Below, in pieces: positions 36,119 through 47,000 of a stretch of DNA of 64,000 nucleotides; the first letter of the stretch is position 1; every line of letters begins with the position of its first letter. The stretch covers positions 16,782,278 to 16,846,277 of the forward strand of contig CM033114.1 in NCBI GenBank assembly GCA_019321725.1. Direction: 5' to 3'. The DNA comes from Paulownia fortunei. Lineage: Eukaryota > Streptophyta > Magnoliopsida > Lamiales > Paulowniaceae. The notes under the pieces were generated by a model. The model searched no databases. It was not told where the DNA came from and saw only the letters and a list, made by a program, of their open reading frames with translations. Made by a program: the position numbers and the translations under genes.

Positions 36119-36586
36119 CACCCCAATTCAAACCAATGTCACCCTTACCAGCACCAATCTGCTTACCTGACACTTTCAGCTTCTCTTTGAACACGTTGAT
36201 TCAGTTCACAGTGCGCTTTCACATCTTCTCTCTGTGAAAGAAGTGTCACATTACAACAGTCAACAGAGTTTGCTTCTAAATTTGAAAACGGCCCAGCAGC
36301 TGTGCAAGAGCAAGGGCCGAAGCCACTGGTTCTATTTTGTTTTTTTGTTTTTTGTTTTTTTTTTCTCTCAAGTAAGGTACCAAAAGATATCTTTGTGGTA
36401 CTCCTAGCGGAGTTGCCTTGGGCTGATGTTTCTCAGTTGGAGAACATTAGCTTTCTGACATGCCAGTCACTTTGGTGAAATATGCCCAATGCCCACCTGT
36501 TGAAGATTCCCCAAGGAGTAAATCAAAGACGAAAACAATATAATGGATATTTCAAGCAATTCTAGACAAACATCCAGCACAATCAA
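36119..36586 (-). pseudogene. Right inverted gene-like arm (exon fragment with splice signals)
   Basis: Reverse-complement partner of 28081-28580. On the minus strand it has the acceptor-like TTCAACAGGTGG (about 36509-36498), the frame TEKHQPKAT, and REAESV before a donor-like TCAG|GTAAG (about 36170). It contains a T-rich run at 36338-36363, where the two long copies differ by one base. It lies downstream of the PPR pseudogene on the same strand and could be a spliced 3' untranslated exon of that locus, or a separate broken gene. Function unknown. Confidence 0.5.
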
Positions 36587-37840
36587 TACAACTATGATAG
36601 GCATATGAAAAGAACAAATATCCAACAGCATTAAAGGCTGCATGGAAACACATATGCCATGGCCCTCTCAGTGTCGAATGCAAAAGGACAATTAAATATA
36701 GAAGAGAAGACAGCATCACAGGCACATTAATACGTCAGACACTATCCATCTGCTATTAGACATCTAGCCAGTCCTATTAAAGGACTCAACAAGGTAGAAC
36801 CTTTAAGGTCATATGAGCTGAAAATGATTGAAAGTCGAAAACAAATTATCCCTGACTATGCTAAACAAGATAGAATCTATGACTGACATTTGAACAAAAT
36901 GGGAATATATCCACAATAGGCAACATATAAATGGACTGCAGATACATATTAAATGTCCATTTGAAACTCCAAGAAACGAACAGTGAAGCAAGCAGCAAAA
37001 TAGTGCATCCTCTCATACCGTCATCACTAAACCAAAGCATTCCGATATAAGAAATAATGGATAAGATCATAGGTTTAAGTTTATGTATGTTCATAGCATC
37101 TAAGGTCATCCTTCAAGTCATGCTTGTAATCATATCCATCAAATTATCTTGGTTGATTATTTGATTTATGCTGTACTAAGGTTATAGGTTGAAGGTTTTA
37201 TCTCTAACAAGTTAGTTCAAAGGAGAAATGATACTCCATATATGATGCAGCTAAGACAAAGGCAACAGCTCAAACTTTAAGAATATTTATCTTTTTATTT
37301 CTTTCTGTTCCATTAAATCCCCGTCTTTGATCAAGAAATGAACACAAATAAAGGAGAAAGGACTTCCCCTCTTTCAATTATTTAGAAATCAGAATCATTT
37401 TCTAAGATATCTTGACAATGTTTTTATTGATCATGATTCTTTCAAATTCATCAAATGTATGCTTAATCAGATAATCAAAGAAATAGAGCTTGGCAAAAGG
37501 TTCACAGCCAATTTTCCAGTTTTTATTCGTCATAGCTATGAGTTTCTCAATAGCTTCTTAATCTTCAAGCTTTTGAAATATCCACACTTGCTTATGTTCT
37601 ACCACGTTTTAACATTAAATATTCTTCCACAAACTGCGGACAGTAGCAGAGGAAGCCAACTTCGCCTGGATAATCTAATTTCTATTGATAATCTTATTCA
37701 ACTCTTAATTCAAGAGAACAGAAAGCCAGTACCTGCTTAAAGAACCAGTGAACACATTGCTTGCCCTATGGACATATACAGGACAAATAATCCATATTTT
37801 TCTCCTCATTTTCACATGACTGACAGACATGTTATTTGGC
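36587..37840. other. 3' flank of the PPR pseudogene
   Basis: Composition is closer to genic than in the AT-rich repeats, but no domain was recognised on either strand. The frames at 36861-37109 (minus) and 37459-37740 (plus) lack family features. Introns or untranslated exons of the PPR locus are possible. Confidence 0.4.
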
Positions 37841-39674
37841 TCAAAAAATTTGTTTTGAACTACTTGGAGCCAACTTTTGAATAATTTTAGAAAGAGTAGG
37901 ATTGTGTTCCATCGTCCCGAGTAAATCAAGCAGCAAGGCAAACGTAGATGAATTTGGGGAGAATCCTCTAGCACCCATTTCGTCGAGAAACTTTGCTGCA
38001 TCATCATATTCGCCCCTTATCAGAATAACTTGAACAATTGCATTGTAGGTAACCCCATCAGGCAACAAACTTGCCTGTTCCATCTTCAAAAGAAGATCTT
38101 TAGCTTCCTCCAGTAGCCCATTTTCACAACATCCTTTTATCAGGATACTGTAGTTCACCACATCGGGTTCCAATCCTTTAGAAGGGACATCATTGAAAAT
38201 AGGTCGAGCTATATTAAGTTTTTTAGCTCTACCGAATCCATCCATGACGATATTGTAGTAAGAAATATGAAGCTGTTCTCCTTTGTGCTCCAATGCATCC
38301 AACAACAACAATACTCGTTCAGCATGCCTGTTCCTACACTGCCCATCCAACAAGTTACAGTAAGTATAGAAGTCTGGTTTAGCCCAGCAGCTTGTAACTC
38401 ATCAAAAAGCTCTAGTGCAGCAGAACATCTGCCCCCACGAAACAGCACCTGTAACAGAGAGTTATAAGTAACCACACTGGGCTTCAACCCTTTACGGGGC
38501 ATCTCGCGAAAGAGATGCAGGGCACTGTCTATCATCATCCTCTTTGCAATATCCATTGATTAAAATGTTATAGCTGTGAATATTGGGAGCAATATTCATG
38601 CCAGCCATAGAATCAAAAAACTTCCTAGCTTTATCTACTCGGCCTTGCAAACAATATCCATCCATCAATGTACTGTACAAGACCACATTAGGAACCACAT
38701 TTTTCTGAGTCATGATGTGGAGTACATCCTCCACTTCATCCACCAACCCTTCCTTACATAAAGCTTCGATCAAGTTATTGAATGTCAGAATATTAGGATA
38801 AATTTTGCAATCTAACATCTCCTTTAACAACATTTTAACTTCTCTCCATCGACTCAAATTAAGTAAGCCACAAATCAAAGCATTGTAAGTGATAACATCA
38901 GGTGTGATGCCTTTTTCATACATTTCATTGAAAAGCTTCACAACAGAGTCTATCATTTTATCCTTACATAAACCGTCAATAACCATGTTATATGCATGGA
39001 TGTCAGGCCTACAACTCCCTTTTTCCATTACTCTGAGCAGTTCAAACCAGCCTTGCAGAGTCCGTCAATCACAGTACCATAAGCAACGACATTTAGCTCA
39101 CACAGCCCTTCTCTTACTATCTTCCTAAACAATTGTTGCGCCTCAGTAATCCTGTTTTCTCGAAACAAACCCTTCAATAAGGTGCCAAAAGTGATTGCAT
39201 CTGGAACACAACCACGCTTGAAGAACCAACCCAGAATGGAAAACCCAAAATTAACCCGATTGGAGAGGCAATAACTGGTAATAGCAATATTCATAGTATA
39301 TTCATTAACTGAAATTCCCAAATTGCAGATATCTTTGAAAAGGCAAATGGCTGCTGCATACTCTTTCAGACGCGAAAGCAATTGATTAAATTGTTTCAAC
39401 AAGGAAAAGACCTCATTCTCGTCATGTTCCCCTACAAACTAAGAGCATCATTCAACCCATTAATATTTCCCAGTTCAAGATTGATTTTCTCACGGGAATT
39501 GCATTTTGGAACAGATTTTGCACCCAAATAACGAAGGATGGAAAGAAAAGGAAGTGGGCTTCGACAGAAAAAATGGAAATTACCTGATTCATGAAGATTC
39601 GGAGAAGAAATCAGAAATGTCCCAAGTTTCAAGCCCTTTCTCTTCATCTTACACAGTAAACAGAAATGACACAA
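37841..39674 (-). pseudogene. P-class, Restorer-of-fertility-like PPR protein, frameshifted
   Basis: PPR proteins of this class bind organellar RNA; Rf-like members usually act in mitochondria. The minus strand encodes an N-terminal segment rich in basic and hydroxyl residues (39674-39432, possible start at the internal Met at 39647), then about eleven 35-residue repeats with typical openings such as VTYNALICGLL, HAYNMVIDGLCKDKMIDSVV, LTFNNLIEALCKEGLVDEVE, VLYSTLMDGYCLQGRVDKAR, HSYNILINGYCK and VVTYNSLLQVLFRGGRCSAA, ending KLAPSSSKQIF and a stop at 37841. The total of about 610 codons matches full-length Rf-like proteins, which are normally intronless. It is broken: a TAG at 39434-39432, a shift near 39400, a shift with loss of about five codons near 39040, and shifts near 38540 and 38370. 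The last looks like one missing A in a run, so base-calling error is possible for some of these. Identical lesions occur in copy 2. Confidence 0.88.
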
Positions 39675-41259
39675 GAACTCAAGGCTAAAAATCGTGTTCT
39701 TGACATATGCTGTGTCTTGGAGCGTTTTTCACTTAGCAGCAGCGTTCTTCAAATGACCTGAAATTTCCAGTGTGTGTTGAAATTTTTTGGTTATTATTTT
39801 ATGTATGATTGAGATGGTATTGGAAAATTTTAATTTATCTACAGACTTTTTTATTTTTCTTTTATACAGACATGAGAAGCTGTGAGTAACAAATTAAGGT
39901 TATACAGACGTGGTATGTGAGTTTTTATTATATCTTGCGTGTTAATATAGTTAACAAGATTGTGTGACAAAATATAATAAATAATATGTATGAGTATGTT
40001 ATGAGAACTTTATAAAAATTATTTTGAAAATTTCGGCCCAAATTATTATTATTGACTCTTATAAATAAATATTATTTTAAATCATAACTTATACATATTG
40101 TATCTCCAATTTTAATATGAAGGAAAAAAAAAAGTAGATATGAATAACAATGAATAAAAAGGCCAGAAACAAAAGAAGATTGCTAAAGGAAAATCGAGAT
40201 AGGTATTAATATATTCTGATAAAGTACCATAAAAACCAAACACAAACAAATGTATTAAATTAGCGTATGGAGAGAGAATATTCAACTTCAAGTTGTAAAA
40301 GTGCAAATAATATTAGTATCTTTAAAATGGCATGGACGGATGTATCTAGATGTTTAACTTGGTATTTGGATTTGAAGATCTTTTGTTTATTTTTGATATT
40401 ATGAAATTATACATTTTATTGGGTTAGAATTTAATATTTTTGGAATTAATTTTTCATCAATATACAAATATAATAGAGTACTATAAAAACCAATCACAAA
40501 CAAATACACAAAATTAAGGCCTGTAGAAAGAATTGAAAAAGGAAATATGACAAATAGTTTAAGATAGAAAAATGAATTAAAATAAGAAAAATAAAAAGAT
40601 TCTCAATTAAGAACTGGAAAATTAAAAAAAAAAATACAGGGAAATGGAAAAAGTAAAGCAACTAGAAACTTATGAAAATAGAGAAAGTATAGAAATATGT
40701 ATTCAAAATACACCAGTTTGAAATCAAATAATTAATTGTACAAATTCAAGAAAAATCGAAGTACATAAATAACACAACAAGAGGAATAAACTTTAAGACC
40801 GATAATTGGATTATTAAGAAAAACAAAACAAAACAGAAGCCACCAAAAGAAATTGACAACCAAAATTAGAAAAAAAAGGAAAAAGAGGGAGATTAAAAAA
40901 TAGTAAAAGCACATAAATAAAACATTGAAAATTAAGCAAAGAAAAAAAACTCAAAATTCAACTTTATGAGAACACATTAAGAACAAAGCAAAAAACAAGA
41001 GGTCGAAAGTTTTTAATAAGTACGAACAAAATAACTAAGAGAAAATATAAAAAGAAATAAAATTCAAAAAATACGAAAAATAGCAATAAATGTGACAAGA
41101 AGAAACATAAAAAGAAAAAATCAAGTTTAAAACTAAATATCAAAAAATAGAAAGCACAAAAGGCACGACATAAACTTTAAAAAAATATATCAAAATAAGA
41201 AAAATAAAAAACCCAGCATCTCTAAAGTTGTTCTAAAAGGGGTGCAAATATTCAAGTAC

Positions 41260-41345
41260 GCATCACCTTTTATTAATGTTTTTTCTTTATTGATATTTGA
41301 TAAGCATCACCTTTTATTAATGTTTTCTCTTTATTGATATTTATG
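41260..41345. repeat. Tandem duplication, 44-bp period
   Basis: GCATCACCTTTTATTAATGT starts at 41260 and again at 41304, followed each time by TTTATTGATATTT. Near-perfect, so recent. Confidence 0.85.
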
Positions 41346-42190
41346 TCAGTTGTAGTTATAAATGCTTTGTAAGTTTGTTGAGGAGAACTCTGAAAATGTA
41401 TCAGACTCCAAGTTCTGTATTCATTAAGAAACTTCAAAAGGTTTTTAGATAATTTCTTATCATTCAATTCAATAAATAGAATCAGTGCTATTTAATCTTT
41501 TAATTTTAGTCACTTTTTTCAAGATAACAATATATTGAGTGAACATTATTTAAGTTTGGACAACTAATCAATATTTATTTTTTTCCTATGAATTTCAGTG
41601 GGTCCATTTTGTTGCTAGCTCAACAATTTTTAACAGATTCTCTAGCAACCAATCTAGTATGGTATTGACAAAGGGAAAAGTGAAAAATTATATTTATAGA
41701 GTGGAAGCAAATGGTGCCAAAATGGCAAAATAGTTTTAACCTAAATCCATAAATGGATACCCATGTTCTATTGTCTCTAATCTATATATGAGGTATAAAT
41801 TCATTTGACTAGTGTTTGTCGTACTTTTCCTTCTTAAACAATGATGTCTTATATTAAAAAAATTCTTTCACATCTCATAAACATAGCGCAATAATAAAAC
41901 GATTGAAAGATTCTTTTGAGTATTAGGGTTCGAATTTTGGTGGATGTAAATGTTATGATGCACCTGTTGCTCCTGCGAGGATCCCTATCGTATGACGTGA
42001 AGAGGGTTTGATGGGAGGATTAACTACACTAAATATTAGACTCCAACTGTATATAGATATTGTCACCGTATTTACCCGAAGGACGAAATATGAGGAAAAA
42101 TTGTTCTCCCCAAAACTAGTCAAGCAAAACCTAATAGATAAAGCAAAACTCACGTTATAAAAAGAAAAAAGAAAACCCTTCCATTTAGAC

Positions 42191-42400
42191 CATGTTGGAT
42201 AACTTTTGAGTCATAACATGACTTGAAATCCTATAAAGTTTGCACCCCAGAACTAGTTTTCTTTTGACACTTTAATCCCTTATCATTCAGTTTACATCAT
42301 GTTGGATAATTTTTGAGTGATAATATGACATGAAATCCCTTATAAAGTTTGCACTCCTGAATTAGTTTTCTTTAGACACTTTAGTCCCTTATCCTTTAAA
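42191..42400. repeat. Tandem duplication, 107-bp period
   Basis: CATGTTGGATAA starts at 42191 and 42298. Each is followed by TTTTGAGT, a TATAAAGTTTGCA block and TTAGTTTTC/CTAGTTTTC. About 85-90% similar by eye. Confidence 0.8.
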
Positions 42401-42658
42401 TGATACATATTGTAACAGATGTATGTAACAAAGTTTTTCTTCTTCTTTACACACATATAAATGAAGCCCATCCAAATCACATAAAATTGCATGTGAATTA
42501 CAATCCTATTTTACAAGCAAAGAATACATAAGGCCATCGAAGCTCCATCTTCCATATCACACACACCTTATTATTAAACCAAAGAATGCCAATTTCACAA
42601 AATAACTCCACACCCCTCTCCAATTTAAGTACACAAATACAAAATAGAGTTGAATGAT

Positions 42659-43783
42659 TCAACAACAAAAGGGGCAAATGATCACTCCATTCTCATTACA
42701 CTCGGAGCAATTCATGGACTCACCATCCCCCTCCGGCAAGATTTTCCGGCTACCGTTGCAGTTGAAACATACAATGAACCTAAATCCAGCACACCCTTCA
42801 CAAGGGCCTTCATTTCTGTCAATGGGAATCCCTTCAATGATTGGCTTAAGTTTTCCTTGCTCGTGCAGTCCCAACACCTCCTCTGCTCCACCAATGTACC
42901 TTCCCTTAATAAACAACCTTGGAGGCACCAATTTTTCTCCCAAAATCCTCCACAACTCTTCCTTAAACTCCGAATGCATCGATATGTCTCTCTCAAAGAA
43001 CATGACCCTCAAATTTTCCAGTAGAGATCTGATTTTTTGGCAATCCTCGAACGTCTTTCGAATCCCTCTAAGCCCTGTTGTGTAAAGAACAACCGAATCA
43101 CTTCCCCCGGGTGGACACTTCTCTTCGAATTCTATTATTGGATCGGTAATTTGCTCGATTTTTCGTGCTTTTAAAGGCGGCTCCTCAACATCTTCTCTCA
43201 AATTGCTCTCCTCATTTCTTGATCTTCTCTCAGCCTCTCGTGCCTTGACTTCCATGACTGCCTGCTGGAAGGCTGCAAGAAGATTGGGATCGAAAAGGGT
43301 TCCCGAATTCAAATCCGGCCGCCTAAAAGACGCTACATCGATCTCTGACAAAGGAACATGTTCCCTCTTCCCATCCCCAAATTCTTTGCCTTCGAAAATC
43401 TCATCTTTTGCCTTCCATGTTCCCATCACCTCCTTATTTTCTTCAGAAACATCCGGAACTTTTGCCCTCATCTCCGGCCTAACATTCTCTTTATCAATCA
43501 TCTCACCATCAAACTCCATATCTTGATCTTCAAGGTCTTTCATTAGCTCCGATACATCGATGATCTCGGGTTCTTGAACTGGAAAAATGTTCTCATTAGG
43601 CTGTTTCTTGGGCTCTTCTTGAATGGCCACCAACGGAGCGCGAGCAACGGGGCTCGATTTCGGGGGTGAAGTGTACAAATAACCATCTAATGCATTTACC
43701 TGAAGAATTCTTTCAGGCTTTAAGTACCCAATTGCCTTGACCGTCTTCAGTTTCTTCAGTAGCTTTCCTTTCACTCCCTTCAT
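42659..43783 (-). CDS. Glutaredoxin-like protein with C-terminal Cys4-type zinc-binding repeats
   Basis: An intact single-exon gene of 374 codons; ATG at 43783 is preceded by a plausible leader. Residues 1-31 are basic. About 32-228 is an acidic, probably unstructured region (for example DVSELMKDLEDQDMEFDGEM). A glutaredoxin fold follows at about 229-320, beginning DSVVLYTTGLRGIRKTFEDC, with the VPPRLFIKGRYIGG glutathione-site region. The usual CxxC active site is replaced by the TTGLRG stretch, so classical disulfide reduction is unlikely. The tail has four CxxC pairs (328/331, 339/342, 359/362 and 370/373, plus C374), resembling the zinc-binding part of DnaJ proteins. This architecture matches the plant family containing Arabidopsis At3g28850 and At5g39865. 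The biochemical role of that family is poorly defined; metal or glutathione binding is inference. Other frames here (42712-42996, 43203-43526 and 42650-43085) are shadows. A second copy would be expected just beyond the right edge of the window if the long duplication continues. Confidence 0.95.
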   Translation of the reverse strand: MKGVKGKLLKKLKTVKAIGYLKPERILQVNALDGYLYTSPPKSSPVARAPLVAIQEEPKKQPNENIFPVQEPEIIDVSELMKDLEDQDMEFDGEMIDKENVRPEMRAKVPDVSEENKEVMGTWKAKDEIFEGKEFGDGKREHVPLSEIDVASFRRPDLNSGTLFDPNLLAAFQQAVMEVKAREAERRSRNEESNLREDVEEPPLKARKIEQITDPIIEFEEKCPPGGSDSVVLYTTGLRGIRKTFEDCQKIRSLLENLRVMFFERDISMHSEFKEELWRILGEKLVPPRLFIKGRYIGGAEEVLGLHEQGKLKPIIEGIPIDRNEGPCEGCAGFRFIVCFNCNGSRKILPEGDGESMNCSECNENGVIICPFCC

Positions 43784-44020
43784 CTCTTCTTCCCCTCTGA
43801 AGGCTGGTTCACAAATTCAAGATCTCTTGCTGCAAAAGAAAATGGGATTTGGGAGAGAATTAGGAAAATGGAATTAACTATTGTTAGAGAGATTGGGAAA
43901 AAGCAGAGAGTTTTTGGTCTTTTTCATCAGTAGTTGCAGAGAGAAAAAGAGAGGTGAGATGATGATGACAAGGTTTTAACGGCTAGTAAGTTTTGATTGG
44001 CGTTTTAAATTTTGAAAATT
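43784..44020 (-). promoter_or_regulatory. 5' leader and proximal promoter of the glutaredoxin-like gene
   Basis: The leader up to about 43960 is pyrimidine-rich on the minus strand (CTCACCTCTCTTTTTCTCTC), typical of plant transcription starts. A CCAAT box lies at 44000-43996. On the plus strand, TTTAACGGCTA (43975-43985) matches the mitosis-specific activator core AACGG plus CTA, with one flank mismatch. No clear TATA box was found. Regulation is inferred from motifs only. Confidence 0.4.
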
Positions 44021-47000
44021 ATTTGGTGGGGGAAGGTGCACTGCAGCTGGACTGGACAGTAGGATCTTGATACCGTGAGTTGGGTCTATGGAATGGAGAC
44101 GTACACCCATGACATGTGCCAATTCATATAGTTTTTTGGTTTTTTTTTTTCTTATGAATAAAAGTAGAAAAGAAAAGAAATATTATGGAAAATATTTTTC
44201 CAAAACTACTACGCCTTAATTGAATGTAGAAATTAATAATTAACAAAATGAAAAAAAGTAAAAAAGAGTGACCTTTTTTTAAGTAATTTGTCTACTAATT
44301 TCGAAACTTTTGTTGTACAAATATGTTTGATCTAGGATTTTAACAATAAAATATTAAAGTTTTCTTTTCTCCATTTAGTTTTGAAAAAAAAATCCAAAGG
44401 AAATATTTGTAAGAATATAATTATAAGAGTTATTTTTGAGCTATACATTTGCTTTCATGCGTTTTTTCACTTACATGATTTGATACATATTTTGTCCGTT
44501 CCTGCTGAAATTCTTGTTCCAAAATAGCCCAAATATTAGTAAATATAAAGCATCAAGTGTATAATTCAATAAAAATTTCTCATTTATAAATTTTTTCTAA
44601 AACTAAATTTTTGATGAAATATAATTTTTCAGTCAAATCTGGGCTGGATACATTATTAATTCGTAGTAAAATGGACTTAAATCTTGTCAAATATATTAAA
44701 TGTTCTTCAAGTAGGTGTCAAGTATATTATATTCGGCTTATTTTTGACTTTTTTGGATAAAGAATTATAGATAAAAATAATACTCCGAATTTAGCTACTT
44801 GGAGAAAATTTACTTTTTGCCTGTTCAAAAAATCTTTCTGATTTTTTTATGTCCGAATTTGCTTCTTTTTTCTGATTTTTTAATGTGCGAATTGTTTGTT
44901 TGATTCAAGGATTTTGACGATAAAAATAAATATTAGGAAAAAAGGAAATAAAATAAAAAAAGATATAAAATCTCAATTTGTTTAGTTGTCTAAGGAAAAC
45001 AATGGGGAAATAAATGAAAAATATGAGTACATGTTTATGAGAATTTTTATAATAAAAGTCCATTTAAAAAACAAACTTTTCATTAAGTAGCTTTTTTTAG
45101 AAGTTTAATTTTATTATTAGCATATGTGTGGTGAAATCCAGTTTAGAAAAAATACTTTAAAATTATAAGTTCATTTTTCACATGCAACTATATTTGGTAA
45201 AATAGTTGAAAAGTGTATTTTTAATATGTATTTAACAGTATTGCCCCTACTTATATTAAAAATTTATTTTATGACATATGAATTCTCAAATCGCTACATA
45301 CTTTTTTTAACAATACTTATTTATTGTTATATTTTTCGGTAATTGTTAATTTTATATTTTTTTTATGGAGCTGTTAAAAAAAATCGTAAATCAAATTAAT
45401 AAAAAAAGTACCAACTCATAGTTTTATTTTCTCTTCCAAGACTGTCTCTTCAATTTTTAAGTAATTAAAATCAATAATTATTTTAATACCATTATTTCAA
45501 AAATAAAATATTGTTGTTAAAAGTAGAATAAATAAATTTGAGAAATCTAATTGAAAAAGAAGAATACAGGACATATTGCAAAAAAAATTCAAATAAGCAA
45601 AAATACAAATAATTTCAAACTAAAAAAAAAAAAACCGCTCATAAAAAAATAGAGCATGAAATTCATATTGTATAATAAAATGAGTTTGTAATTTTATTAA
45701 ACTGAAGATCCTCTCAATTTCCATTAATTAATGATATCTTTAAACTAATAAAGATGTACAAACAAAGAAAAAAGAAGTTGAACAACGAAAACTTTTTATT
45801 TATACTTGTGTAAAATTTTAAAAGAATGAATATAATTCTAAAAAACTTTCAACATAAAAAAGTATTAGGATGAGGTTAATATGAGTAATTTATATAGAAA
45901 GAGAGAAAGTAAAAGTGTAGGAAATGGGTTTTGAAAATCGTCTATTCTCATTTCTATAGAATTGACTTTTTGGAATGTGATTTATCCTAAAAGTTCATCC
46001 AAATATAAACCATCAAACGCCTAAAAAAAATTCAACTAAAAGTCCATTTGAAAAGTGAGTCAAACATGCTTTGAATATTTTGGAGAAAAAGAGATGTCCA
46101 CATAGCCCCACCCCACCCCACCACCCCCACCCCACCACCCCCCAAAACTCATTTTTTTTTCTTTTTTGTGACGAAAATGACCTTTCCCCAATTACACTAT
46201 ATTTTTTCCTTAAAATTTTCTTTTCTTAGTATTTTTCCTAATGACCAAACTAGCAAAATTGTTTTCATTAAAGTTTTATTTTCCTTTCCTCATAAAAATC
46301 CTTGTAGCAAATAGAATGTTAATGTTGTCAAGGTAATTAACTTCTTCAGCTAAGTCCAAACAATAAGGGGCAAAAAAATAAAAAATAAAAAAAAATCTAG
46401 ACAACATTGCAGTTATTAGCTTAACCTCATCGTTAAGTTTGTACTTACAATTTTTTCATAATTTTCCATAAAATTGGCAATACAGTAGAAATTTAAGTTA
46501 AATAATCTTACTTTTTATGTAGTCAATTTAATTATACTTGTTTTTTCTGATTGATCACTTGAATTGTGAACCAATCATATAACAATTGTATATAAACTTG
46601 TATTGTTAAGTTCTGTTTGGCCAAGTGACGACTAAGTTAGAACTTCCCTAGCAACTAGTTTGATAAAACAAATTATTCATTATCTTAGTTAGCTAAATAC
46701 AGAACATAAAATATTAGACATTTAATATGTATTATATTTTGAATTTTCATTAAAAGATCGATGAAAAAATGGGGCAAAAGATAAGAAAACGGATATGTGA
46801 ATTCATAAAGTATGGGTATATTACAAATATAAATGAATTATTTAGGACAAATATACACCTTATTTTGATATTATTTTTATATGTATCATACTTGTACATA
46901 TTTATAAATTATGAAAAAAAATTATTTTATATATTTTTATATTATTAATTTATAACTATGATACAACTTAGAGATAACTATTTAACAATAATTAATACTT

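Larger units (their letters stand above)
25918..41180. repeat. Long near-identical duplication, copy 1 (15,263 bp)
   Basis: Corresponds base for base, in the same orientation, to 48737-64000 (offset 22819, then 22820 after a one-T insertion near 57083). It covers the third tandem unit, both Helitron-like elements, the inverted gene-like arms, the PPR pseudogene and its flanks. By eye the differences are confined mainly to 31482-31786, 32961-33210 and 34411-34662, plus a few single bases at 36354, 39769, 39801, 39805, 40030 and 40084. Confidence 0.95.
39690..42640. other. Intergenic AT-rich stretch
   Basis: Lies between the PPR pseudogene and the glutaredoxin-like gene. Purine-rich, A-dominated sequence from about 40540 to 41215. 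It contains the two short tandem duplications listed separately. Small frames here (40112-40306, 40732-40914, 41273-41467 and 41953-42153) are not credible. Confidence 0.5.

Noticed and set aside
36861..37740. Candidate small genes downstream of the PPR sequence
   Set aside because: No recognisable domain and no start context. More likely introns or untranslated sequence of a broken locus.
38267..39128. Plus-strand frames opposite the PPR sequence
   Set aside because: Antisense shadows of the PPR repeats.
41880..41990. Possible tRNA (GGGTTCGAATTTT at about 41927)
   Set aside because: The T-loop word is present but the T-stem does not pair, and no acceptor or anticodon arm can be drawn.
42650..43546. 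Plus-strand and alternative minus-strand frames over the glutaredoxin-like gene
   Set aside because: Shadows of the intact 374-codon gene.
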